A DNA stretch of 11,646 nucleotides, taken from an uncultured Ignavibacteria bacterium (GTDB taxonomy: Bacteria > Bacteroidota > Ignavibacteria > Tepidaquicellales > Tepidaquicellaceae). The notes beneath the pieces were generated by a model that was not told the origin of the DNA, did no database searches, and saw nothing but the letters and a program-made list of their open reading frames with translations. Location of the stretch: the NCBI GenBank assembly GCA_937974175.1, contig CALJIG010000064.1, positions 1 through 11,646 on the forward strand. The letters are read 5' to 3'. Of this stretch, positions 1 through 5,964 are shown piece by piece. Each line of letters opens with the position of its first letter. Within the stretch, counting starts at the first letter, position 1. Both the position numbers and the translations under genes were made by a program.

Positions 1-138
1 TCAGATAAAAATGAAATCCTTTTGGAATCCGGATAAGGTAAGAGAAGAATAACCATCTTTTTCCTCTCATTCCGACTTTAAACTCTCCCCCAAATTTCGC
101 ATTTTTGATAAAATTAAAAACAGAAAGGATTTACAATT
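1..138. other. Leader of ndk and unassigned tail of an upstream region
   Basis: No gene can be assigned. Two plus-strand frames are open from the left edge: one stops with TAA at 34-36 (tail ...ILLESG), the other with TAA at 50-52 (tail ...FWNPDKVREE). Either could be the C-terminus of a gene lying mostly outside the window, and the sequence does not decide between them. The rest is AT-rich leader with an 8-bp palindrome ATCCGGAT at 27-34. No convincing terminator is seen. Confidence 0.3.
77..107 (+). promoter_or_regulatory. Possible Bacteroidota-type promoter of ndk
   Basis: TTTA at 77-80, a 19-nt spacer, then CATTTTTG at 100-107. This differs at one base in each box from the Bacteroidota consensus TTTG-N19-21-TAnnTTTG and would start transcription about 25 nt before the ndk start codon. 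In such AT-rich sequence a two-mismatch hit is expected often, so this is only a candidate. Confidence 0.18.
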
Positions 139-558
139 TTGGCATCACAAAGAACACTTTGTATCATAAAACCGGACGCAGTTAAGAAAAACGTAGCAGG
201 TTCAATTCTTCAAATGATACTTGACTCCGGCTTCAAAGTAAAAGGCATGAAACTCGTTCAGCTTTCAGAAGCTCAGGCAGGAAAATTTTATGAAGTTCAT
301 AAAGAAAGACCTTTTTATAAAGACTTGGTTTCTTTCATGACTTCAGGTCCTGTTATTCCGATCGCTCTTGAAAAAGAAGACGGTATACTTGCATGGAGAA
401 CATTGATAGGCGCAACAGATCCTGCAGAAGCTGAAGAAGGAACTATCAGAAAAAAATTCGCAGCATCAAAAGGCGAAAACGCAGTACACGGTTCAGACTC
501 AGAAGAGAACGGAAAACTTGAAATTGCTTTCTTCTTCCCTGAAAGCGAACTGGTATAA
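139..558 (+). CDS. ndk: Nucleoside diphosphate kinase
   Basis: This cytosolic enzyme moves the gamma-phosphate of ATP to nucleoside diphosphates through a phosphohistidine, keeping (d)NTP pools balanced. The 139-residue product is full length for the family. It has the N-terminal IKPDAV motif (K11 is the usual phosphate-binding lysine) and the active-site signature NAVHGSDS with the catalytic histidine at 117. The start is TTG at 139: AAGGA at 125-129 lies 9 nt upstream, and the protein aligns from MASQRTLCIIKPD with no ATG nearby. The gene appears to be a single transcription unit, closed by the hairpin at 594-621. The family call is secure. Confidence 0.97.
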   Translation: MASQRTLCIIKPDAVKKNVAGSILQMILDSGFKVKGMKLVQLSEAQAGKFYEVHKERPFYKDLVSFMTSGPVIPIALEKEDGILAWRTLIGATDPAEAEEGTIRKKFAASKGENAVHGSDSEENGKLEIAFFFPESELV

Positions 559-593
559 TTTTATTTCAAAGAACTAAGTTTATTTTATTAAGT

Positions 594-621
594 AAAGCCC
601 GATTTTGTATCGGGCTTTTTT
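594..621 (+). terminator. Intrinsic terminator after ndk
   Basis: A perfect 10-bp stem, AAAGCCCGAT (594-603) with ATCGGGCTTT (609-618), closes a 5-nt loop and runs into a T tract to 621. It lies 36 nt after the ndk stop codon. It should insulate ndk from the regulator gene that starts only 26 nt further on. Confidence 0.9.
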
Positions 622-647
622 GTTTTATATAGATTATTTTTGAAACG

Positions 648-1937
648 TTGAGCTCCATACTTATAAATATAATCCTTCTTACATTTCTTATCGCGCCGGA
701 TTACCGCGCGATGGATGTTTTCAATATCAATTACTCCCAGAATGAAAAGATAATCGATGCCAACCCTGATGACTGGGATGCTAACGGCTTCAATGAATTT
801 TCAAATACAAATCAAAGGGATACACTCCGCAATAAAGTTAAGTTTCAAATCTCTTGGGATGAGCAGAATCTCTATGGCATTTTTATCGTGTATGACAAAG
901 AGCTGTTCAAATTAGTAAAGGGAATGGATAACCCAAACCTTTTTCTTAACGATGCAATTGAACTTTATCTTGATACAAAGAACGATGATGTAAAGAACAG
1001 GATGGATATAAATGATTACCAGTTTATATTCGATGCCCTTGGCGATTTTACAATTTTTAAAGGTGATAAGAACGAAATAAAAGATACTGCAAATTATAAA
1101 GTACCTAAAGATTTTGGAACCACTAATATCGTAACGCAGGTAAAGACATCTTTCATAGGAACGATTAACGATAACTCAGATAAAGATTCGCTCTATATAA
1201 TAGAGTTTGCTATTCCGTTCTCCAGCATAGGTATCATTCCTGCAGAGGGGCATAAGATGAAAATGGATATCTGCATCGATGACCGCGATTCCCGAAAACT
1301 TTCCGATACCGTAAATACAAACGGAGTAGTAGGAGAAATGTCCTTCATGAATTGGAACGGCAATACTGATTTCGGCTTCCCCGGTGACTGGCGGCTTGTA
1401 CAGCTTACAGGCAAACCAAATTTCATAAACGTAATCAATAAAAAATTCAATAAGTCATGGCTTCTTATTTTCGGACTGACAATTTTGATATCCGTGGTAG
1501 TGATATTTATTTTGTTCAGAAGGATTAATAAGCTGAAGAATATTCCTGTACGGCAGGAGATTACCGAGTCACCATTAATTCACGTCATTGAAAATGAGCA
1601 CACTGAAAATCCTGACGAAAAAGAGCTTCCTCATAAAGAGCTATTTGAAAGAGCAAGAAAATACGTAGAGCTTAATATGGATAATAAAGTTCTTGCGGAA
1701 ACACTTGCTAAAGAGCTTGCATTAAGTTTAAGACAGATGCAGCGGATTTTCAAAGACGAGCTTGATACAACTCCGACAAGCTTTATAACTCTTATAAAAC
1801 TTGAGCGCGCAGCCGAGATGCTGAAGTCCGGCAAGAACGTAACTGAAGCCGGATTTGCAACAGGTTTTAACGACTCATCTTATTTCTCCCGCGTATTTAA
1901 AAAGTACTTCGGTGTCTCACCAAGCGAGTATAAGTAA
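648..1937 (+). CDS. Membrane-spanning AraC-type regulator with CBM9-like sensor domain
   Basis: The product has 429 residues. Residues 3-16 are hydrophobic and resemble a signal peptide or N-terminal anchor. Residues about 34-255 resemble the CBM9-like carbohydrate-binding beta-sandwich (DDWD near 41-44, VKFQISWDEQNLYG, DAIELYLDT, GDWRLVQL). Residues 270-290 form a transmembrane helix followed by RR. Residues about 333-429 are an AraC-family double HTH ending in the classic GFNDSSYFSRVFKKYFGVSP signature. The likely role is a one-component sensor that binds a ligand, perhaps a glycan, outside the membrane and controls transcription inside; ligand and targets are unknown. The start is TTG at 648 with no Shine-Dalgarno. 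An in-frame ATG at 711 is the alternative, but it would drop the signal-like segment. It stands alone between terminators. Confidence 0.8.
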   Translation: MSSILINIILLTFLIAPDYRAMDVFNINYSQNEKIIDANPDDWDANGFNEFSNTNQRDTLRNKVKFQISWDEQNLYGIFIVYDKELFKLVKGMDNPNLFLNDAIELYLDTKNDDVKNRMDINDYQFIFDALGDFTIFKGDKNEIKDTANYKVPKDFGTTNIVTQVKTSFIGTINDNSDKDSLYIIEFAIPFSSIGIIPAEGHKMKMDICIDDRDSRKLSDTVNTNGVVGEMSFMNWNGNTDFGFPGDWRLVQLTGKPNFINVINKKFNKSWLLIFGLTILISVVVIFILFRRINKLKNIPVRQEITESPLIHVIENEHTENPDEKELPHKELFERARKYVELNMDNKVLAETLAKELALSLRQMQRIFKDELDTTPTSFITLIKLERAAEMLKSGKNVTEAGFATGFNDSSYFSRVFKKYFGVSPSEYK

Positions 1938-1971
1938 CATCAACTGTAACATTATTGTCACATTTTTATTT

Positions 1972-2002
1972 TTCGTCATTTTTATTCCAATGACGAATTT
2001 TT
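1972..2002 (+). terminator. Terminator-like hairpin in repeat unit 1
   Basis: Stem TTCGTCATT (1972-1980) with AATGACGAA (1989-1997), 8-nt loop, then five Ts (1998-2002). It lies 35 nt downstream of the regulator gene and probably ends its transcript. The stem has only three GC pairs, so efficiency may be modest. The same hairpin recurs in units 2 (2065-2086) and 3 (2156-2177), where a T-G wobble replaces one pair, so several weak terminators are stacked in a row. Confidence 0.55.
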
Positions 2003-2239
2003 GACGGATTCTGTAATTTTACTACAAATTCCAATTGTCACATTATTGTCACATTCTTATTTTCCGTCATTTTTCTTTCAATGACGAATTTTTGACGAAT
2101 TCTTTAATTTTACTACAAATTTCAATTGTCACATTATTGTCACATTCTTATTTTCCGTCATTTTTCTTCCGATGACGAATTTTTGACGGATTCTGTAATT
2201 TTGTTACAAATTTCAATTGTAACATTATTGTCACATTCT

Positions 2240-2292
2240 GAGCAAAGCTCAGTCCCGTCTTTCTTGTCCAGTTTTAGCGGGAAGCGGGATTA
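2240..2292. repeat. 53-bp palindromic insertion inside repeat unit 4
   Basis: This segment interrupts the fourth 91-bp unit between its CACATTCT and TATTTTC parts. It contains TGAGC-AAA-GCTCA (stem starting at 2239) and TCCCG (2253-2257), which can pair with CGGGA at 2278-2282 or 2285-2289. The loop carries GTCCAGTTTTAGCGG (2266-2280), which recurs with two changes at 2426-2440. It looks like a fragment of a short dispersed palindromic element. No target-site duplication is evident. Confidence 0.6.
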
Positions 2293-2330
2293 TATTTTCA
2301 TCATTTTTCTTTCAATGACGAATTTTTGAC

Positions 2331-2363
2331 GGATTTTATAAAATCCATTGTTGTAAAAACAAT
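2331..2363. repeat. Perfect 16-bp palindrome and adjacent hairpin
   Basis: GGATTTTATAAAATCC (2331-2346) is a perfect palindrome formed at the end of the last 91-bp unit. It is followed directly by ATTGTT (2347-2352) and AACAAT (2358-2363) around a 5-nt loop. The role is unknown; these may simply be the decayed right edge of the repeat array. Confidence 0.5.
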
Positions 2364-2412
2364 ACAGATGTTTTTTAGTCGACTATATACTTCTTTCGCC
2401 AAGAATAGAATT

Positions 2413-2600
2413 CCTCCCTTCGTTAGTCCAGCTTTATCGGTAGAGGGAGGTGGTCCCTATTTATCGGGAACGGCGGGTGTTTATTCAAACACCCCTCCCC
2501 GACTTCGTCGGGACTCCCCTCAAGGGGAGAATTTTTGTTTGCCCTGCGTGGTATTTTTGTTAACCACCCCCTACCCCATCCTTAATAAGGAGGGGGAAGC
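2413..2600. repeat. Mosaic of GC-richer intergenic palindromes
   Basis: Several hairpins follow one another. CCTCCCT (2413-2419) pairs with AGGGAGG (2444-2450); TCCC (2454-2457) with GGGA (2466-2469); GGGTGTTT (2475-2482) with AAACACCC (2487-2494); CCCGAC (2498-2503) with GTCGGG (2507-2512); CTCCCC (2514-2519) with GGGGAG (2524-2529). Finally CCCC plus TCCTT (2574-2583) pairs with AAGGA plus GGGG (2587-2595), with one bulged base. The block is visibly more GC-rich than its flanks and does not read as a protein. It resembles the short palindromic intergenic repeats common in Bacteroidota-type genomes. Its role is unknown. Confidence 0.7.
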
Positions 2601-2644
2601 TGCATTCACATTTTAAATAATCTGATAATGGGTGATATTTATCC

Positions 2645-2686
2645 ACCTAAAACAAAAAACCTGACAGGATTGAACCTGTCAGGTTT
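2645..2686 (-). terminator. Second (distal) terminator of the minus-strand operon
   Basis: A perfect 12-bp stem, AAACCTGACAGG (2657-2668) with CCTGTCAGGTTT (2675-2686), closes a 6-nt loop. Read on the minus strand it is followed by TTTTTTGTTTTAGG, a good T tract. On the plus strand the following bases are not T-rich. It lies about 55 nt beyond the first terminator and would catch read-through. Confidence 0.65.
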
Positions 2687-2730
2687 GAATTATAAAAATC
2701 TCTATACAAATATAACAAAGCAGGTGATAT

Positions 2731-2771
2731 AAAAAAAGAAGTTTTGCCCTATTAGTAGGAATAGGGCAAAA
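2731..2771 (-). terminator. Intrinsic terminator after the channel gene
   Basis: A perfect 12-bp stem, TTTTGCCCTATT (2742-2753) with AATAGGGCAAAA (2760-2771), closes a 6-nt loop. On the minus strand it is followed by CTTCTTTTTTTATA. It begins 10 nt after the stop codon of the channel gene and fits as the end of the minus-strand operon. Confidence 0.88.
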
Positions 2772-2781
2772 TATGGCTTGA

Positions 2782-4683
2782 CTAATCTTCTGCGAGAACG
2801 ATTATCTTATCGTTTTCGGTTAGAGTTATTTTATCGGACTTATTCGGATTTATTTTTACTCCGTAAGCTTTCTCAACATCAAAGGAATGTTTTACTATTC
2901 TGTAACCGATAGCAACATGTCCTTTCTGCGCCGCTGATTCCAGCACTGTATAAAAATCAACTGTTGAGCCTGGCGCAATATAATTGCTTGCAGGCTTCAG
3001 ATAAATTTCCGAGCCGTCTGCATTGAATAAATCATCGAAGACACTTTTCAGTTCTTTATTTTCTGAAAGCTGGGAGATAAGCAGGCTGATTAATTTATTG
3101 CTGACAATAAAATCATCTGCCTTTGTAACTTCTGCAAGCTCTTTATCTTTCACATCTAGAATTTCACTTACGATGCTGAAGTTAAAATTATTTTTTTCTG
3201 CAATATTTCTTAAGTGAAGAAGAGTTATCAATGCTTTTGCATCAGCAATCTTTGTTGTGAACTTATCTGCATAACACAGCAGAATAATATGTTCAAACTT
3301 TCCGTCGGCAACAGATTCCAGAAATCTTCTTTCAGTTGTATTTCCCTCTGCAAAAACAAGTTTTGCATTTGCTAGAGTTTTACCCATCTCGTCAATTTCA
3401 GACTGATGCTCGGCAAAATCGGATGCAACAGTTATTGTCGAGTCAGGCGCTACGTATGAATCAAGTTCCTTTATCAATGCAAGTCCTGTCTGGTTCCATC
3501 CCAAAATCAAAATGTCTTCCCTTTCAACTACAGGATTTACAATTTTAGAAATCACAGCTTCATTTATTTTATAGGGAGTATTGGAAAGCTTTATTTTATC
3601 GTCATCCTCCGCTATAGAAATTACTCTGTCGTTTGCTCCGAACAAAGTATCCATCGGCGGATTTATAAGCACTTCGCCTTTTTCTCTTCTTATTCCCATT
3701 ACGCAGGAAGATTCAAATGCAAACAACGAATCTTTAAAAGTTTTACCTGTAAGAGCAGGTACATTTTCAAAATATATTTCATCGCCGTCAAAATCTAAAA
3801 GTTCAGTGTAAACAACTGATAGACCAGACTGTCTGCATGTCTGTGCAATTACTCTTGATACTAAATCCTTAGAGAGAACAAGCGTAAGCTCATGCTCACC
3901 GACTGTCTCTGCAATCTCAACATTTTTTTCATCGGCAAGCTCGGCTACAATGTGATATGCTTCTGATTTTCTGTGCGGATTTTTTGTAAGGGCAAGCAGA
4001 GTTTTAATTACCTGAATATCAGGTTCATCTTCTTCCGGTGAAAGTATTATTATAGAGCGCGCGGAGTGCGGGTTAACAATTTCAAGGTCATTCAAATCAA
4101 TCGGATTTCCGTTTCTGCATATTATCTCAGTATTTTTTGTATCGGGAATTCTTAAATCAATTTCATCTTCCATCTCTACTTTATCCTTATTTGCAAGAAT
4201 AACTATAGAGGGCTTCTTCTGATTTTCATTGGCAATTGTAAGCTCTGAAATAATTGTAAATATTTTTTCAGACCAGCCGAGAATGAGTGTGTGATTATCT
4301 TCCATTACAGGAGATTTTCCTTTGCGAAGGTCATCAAGCTTATTTCCTATTCCGCTGGCAAGAACACCGATAAGAGTTGAAACAATAAAAATCCCGCCGA
4401 GTGTAACGCAGAACATAATTATTCTGAACGACCAGCCTGCATCGCCGCCCATAGTACCGGGGTCAAGCGTGCGCATAAGACTTGCCCATGCTGCGTCAAA
4501 AAAACCGAGCGATTCTTCTGCGCCTTCAGGTGTTACTCCAGCGATTACAATTATTGCTGCCGCTATTACAACTAAGCATAAAGATAAAATTCCCAGCGCG
4601 CCTATCAATGCGCCCGAGCCTTTAGACATAAGTTTATCAAACTTATATCTTACAACATTAGAGAAGGATTTTTGATGTTTCAT
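2782..4683 (-). CDS. CASTOR/POLLUX/DMI1-family cation channel with two RCK domains
   Basis: This 633-residue membrane protein has TM1 at about 24-49, a pore helix at about 62-76, a filter-like GGDAGW at 79-84 and TM2 at about 86-110. Two cytosolic Rossmann-like RCK modules follow, starting at about 130 and 388. Both open with the family's typical LILGW motif (LILGWSEK at 133-140, LILGWNQTG at 392-400) in place of GxGxxG, and each is followed by a TrkA-C-like segment. Plant CASTOR and POLLUX are cation channels of the nuclear envelope with a related A-D-[AS]-G filter. Bacterial members are poorly studied; K+ transport gated by a ligand bound to the RCK ring is the likely role. ATG start, no Shine-Dalgarno, 18 nt after tag; last gene of a three-gene unit. 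Confidence 0.88.
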   Translation of the reverse strand: MKHQKSFSNVVRYKFDKLMSKGSGALIGALGILSLCLVVIAAAIIVIAGVTPEGAEESLGFFDAAWASLMRTLDPGTMGGDAGWSFRIIMFCVTLGGIFIVSTLIGVLASGIGNKLDDLRKGKSPVMEDNHTLILGWSEKIFTIISELTIANENQKKPSIVILANKDKVEMEDEIDLRIPDTKNTEIICRNGNPIDLNDLEIVNPHSARSIIILSPEEDEPDIQVIKTLLALTKNPHRKSEAYHIVAELADEKNVEIAETVGEHELTLVLSKDLVSRVIAQTCRQSGLSVVYTELLDFDGDEIYFENVPALTGKTFKDSLFAFESSCVMGIRREKGEVLINPPMDTLFGANDRVISIAEDDDKIKLSNTPYKINEAVISKIVNPVVEREDILILGWNQTGLALIKELDSYVAPDSTITVASDFAEHQSEIDEMGKTLANAKLVFAEGNTTERRFLESVADGKFEHIILLCYADKFTTKIADAKALITLLHLRNIAEKNNFNFSIVSEILDVKDKELAEVTKADDFIVSNKLISLLISQLSENKELKSVFDDLFNADGSEIYLKPASNYIAPGSTVDFYTVLESAAQKGHVAIGYRIVKHSFDVEKAYGVKINPNKSDKITLTENDKIIVLAED

Positions 4684-4701
4684 TATTATAGTTTAGTAGG
4701 G

Positions 4702-5283
4702 TTATTTTTTTGAGACTGATTTATATCTGTGGCAAGTAACTATGTGATCGTTCACCATTCCCGCTGCCTGCATATATGCATAACAGATTGTTGAGCCGAC
4801 GAATTTAAATCCGCGTGAAAGAAGATCTTTACTCATAGCATCGGATTCTTTTGTTTTAGCAGGAATATCTCTCATACTTGCCCGAGTATTTTTCAGAGTC
4901 TTGCCGCCAGTGAACTGCCAGATATATTTATCAAACGAACCGAATTCTTTTTGTACTGCGAGGAAAGCTTTTGCATTTGTGACAGATGAATATATTTTAA
5001 GTTTATTTCTTACAATCCCTGCATCGTTCAAAAGTTTTTCTATTTTCTTCTCGTTGTATTTAGATACTTTTACGGGGTCGAAGTTATCAAATGCCTTCCG
5101 GAAGTTTTCTCTTTTATTGAGAATTGTTGACCAGCTAAGTCCTGCCTGAAAGCCATCAAGAATAATAAATTCAAAATGCCTGTTATCATCATGCACGGGA
5201 GTTCCCCATTCGTTATCGTGGTAAGCTGTCATAAGCTCAGAGCCCTTGCACCAGTCACATCTTATTAATTCTTTTTTACTCAT
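4702..5283 (-). CDS. tag: DNA-3-methyladenine glycosylase I
   Basis: This base-excision repair enzyme removes 3-methyladenine from alkylated DNA. The 193-residue product is close in length to the E. coli enzyme (187) and keeps its HhH-GPD features: RCDWC at the start, AYHDNEWGTPVHD, QAGLSW, KRENFRKAF, RGFKFVGSTICYAYMQA and NDHIVTCHRY. The four zinc ligands are present: C9, H22, H180 and C184. Y21 and W51 match the E. coli base-binding Y16 and W46, while the E38 position is Asp43. The start is ATG at 5283, because family members begin just before RCxW. A longer in-frame reading up to 5361 would overlap the upstream gene and adds unrelated residues. It is the middle gene of the minus-strand operon, 25 nt after the DUF4199 gene. 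Confidence 0.93.
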   Translation of the reverse strand: MSKKELIRCDWCKGSELMTAYHDNEWGTPVHDDNRHFEFIILDGFQAGLSWSTILNKRENFRKAFDNFDPVKVSKYNEKKIEKLLNDAGIVRNKLKIYSSVTNAKAFLAVQKEFGSFDKYIWQFTGGKTLKNTRASMRDIPAKTKESDAMSKDLLSRGFKFVGSTICYAYMQAAGMVNDHIVTCHRYKSVSKK

Positions 5284-5308
5284 TATTGGAAATATTGAAA
5301 ATAAAAAA

Positions 5309-5821
5309 TTATTGTTTAGCTTTTTTCTTTGAAATAAAAGCTGCAAGTATAAACGATGCAATCATTCCTGAAATTATTGTAAACGAAAACTGCTGAAGCA
5401 CAAGAGTAACGGGGCTGGAGTTTGCAATCAGAGTTTTTATTGAGCCGCTTTTTTTAAGCGAATCGAGACTGGTGCTGTTTATTTCAGGTATCATGCTTTG
5501 TTTTATCGAAGCAAAAATTTCAGGATTAATGAATTTATAAAAAACAAAAATAAAAACCACTATTACAATGGATGCGAAAAAGGCAGTTGTAAAGCCGACC
5601 TTCATGCCTTCGCCGTAATAATATTTTTGCTCGCTTAACGAATTTATTTTTTTATTAATAGGAAAATAAAGAAAAACATAAAGAACTAAATTCAGCAGAA
5701 GAAAATCAATAAAAAACTTAGTGGTGAAATTAATTGAGTTTCCGAAAACGAAAAAGAGAATAAGGGTTATAATGCTGTAAACAATTCCTGTTATTAGTCC
5801 GTATTTCAAAGTAATATGCAT
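5309..5821 (-). CDS. DUF4199-type four-TM membrane protein
   Basis: The protein has 170 residues and four predicted membrane helices at about 5-27, 35-55, 73-96 and 141-163, a polar loop of about 40 residues between the third and fourth, and a basic tail (KKKAKQ). The YGLITGIVYSI start and GEGMKVGFTTAFFASI segment match my recollection of the DUF4199 family, which is frequent in Bacteroidota and has no known function. It begins with ATG at 5821 without a Shine-Dalgarno and is the first gene of the minus-strand unit with tag and the channel. Its promoter must lie in 5822-5964. Nothing here ties it to either neighbour functionally. Confidence 0.75.
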   Translation of the reverse strand: MHITLKYGLITGIVYSIITLILFFVFGNSINFTTKFFIDFLLLNLVLYVFLYFPINKKINSLSEQKYYYGEGMKVGFTTAFFASIVIVVFIFVFYKFINPEIFASIKQSMIPEINSTSLDSLKKSGSIKTLIANSSPVTLVLQQFSFTIISGMIASFILAAFISKKKAKQ

Positions 5822-5880
5822 GGTGTTTTTTATGTTAAGGTGTAAAACTAATCATTAAAAATGAAAAATAAGATTGTAAA

Positions 5881-5917
5881 AGAATGTCCTTTAGAATGTT
5901 CTTTAAGAATGTCTTTT
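5881..5917 (+). repeat. Three tandem 12-bp repeats in the divergent promoter region
   Basis: AGAATGTCCTTT (5881-5892), AGAATGTTCTTT (5893-5904) and AGAATGTCTTTT (5906-5917) are direct repeats at 12- and 13-bp periods. They lie between the divergent DUF4199 and GT2 genes, directly before the candidate GT2 promoter, and could be a regulator binding array. No regulator is known. Confidence 0.7.
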
Positions 5918-5947
5918 GTGAATTACATTTCACTGCTATTAATTTTA
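5915..5947 (+). promoter_or_regulatory. Candidate Bacteroidota-type promoter of the glycan operon
   Basis: TTTG (5915-5918), a 21-nt spacer, then TAATTTTA (5940-5947). Against TTTG-N19-21-TAnnTTTG only the last base differs. Transcription would begin near 5953-5955, about 10 nt before the GT2 start codon at 5965. The third 12-bp repeat overlaps the upstream box. The proposal rests on consensus matching in AT-rich DNA. Confidence 0.35.
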
Positions 5948-5964
5948 TATTGATATTCGCTAAA

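Larger units (their letters stand above)
1941..2346. repeat. Four tandem copies of a 91-bp repeat, the last interrupted
   Basis: Units start at 1941, 2032, 2123 and 2214. The first three are exactly 91 bp and are about 90% identical by eye (six differences between units 2 and 3). Each unit opens with CAAYTGTMACATTATTGTCA, which contains an 11-bp direct doublet. It continues with a CGTCATT/AATGACG hairpin followed by TTTTTG, then GTAATTTT and TACAAATT. Unit 4 has a 53-bp insertion at 2240-2292 and a damaged stem (CATCATT in place of CGTCATT). The array begins 3 nt after the stop codon of the regulator gene. No coding potential is seen. Confidence 0.9.

Noticed and set aside
1941..2346. CRISPR array
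   Set aside because: The 91-bp units are repeated over their full length with no unique spacers, and no cas genes are nearby.
2376..2385. 10-bp palindrome TAGTCGACTA as a possible attachment or binding site
   Set aside because: It is isolated, short and without an integrase gene or duplicated copy in the window.
2126..2616. Two open plus-strand frames (2126-2329 and 2326-2616) in the repeat region
   Set aside because: They run through the 91-bp repeats and the palindrome mosaic; their codons simply read the hairpin sequence, no ribosome site is present and no domain is seen.
1938..2781. Insertion sequence remnant with transposase
   Set aside because: No transposase-like residues in any frame and no terminal inverted repeats bounding the stretch; only short palindromes and tandem repeats are present.
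4322..4675. 117-codon open frame on the plus strand
   Set aside because: It is the antisense of the channel's membrane region; the channel frame is supported by conserved motifs.
5284..5361. N-terminal extension of tag to ATG 5361
   Set aside because: It overlaps the DUF4199 gene, and the added residues are hydrophobic and unlike the family, which begins right before RCxW.
5884..5964. GT2 start at ATG 5884
   Set aside because: The extra 27 residues translate the 12-bp repeats and candidate promoter, while the glycosyltransferase fold starts just after ATG 5965.
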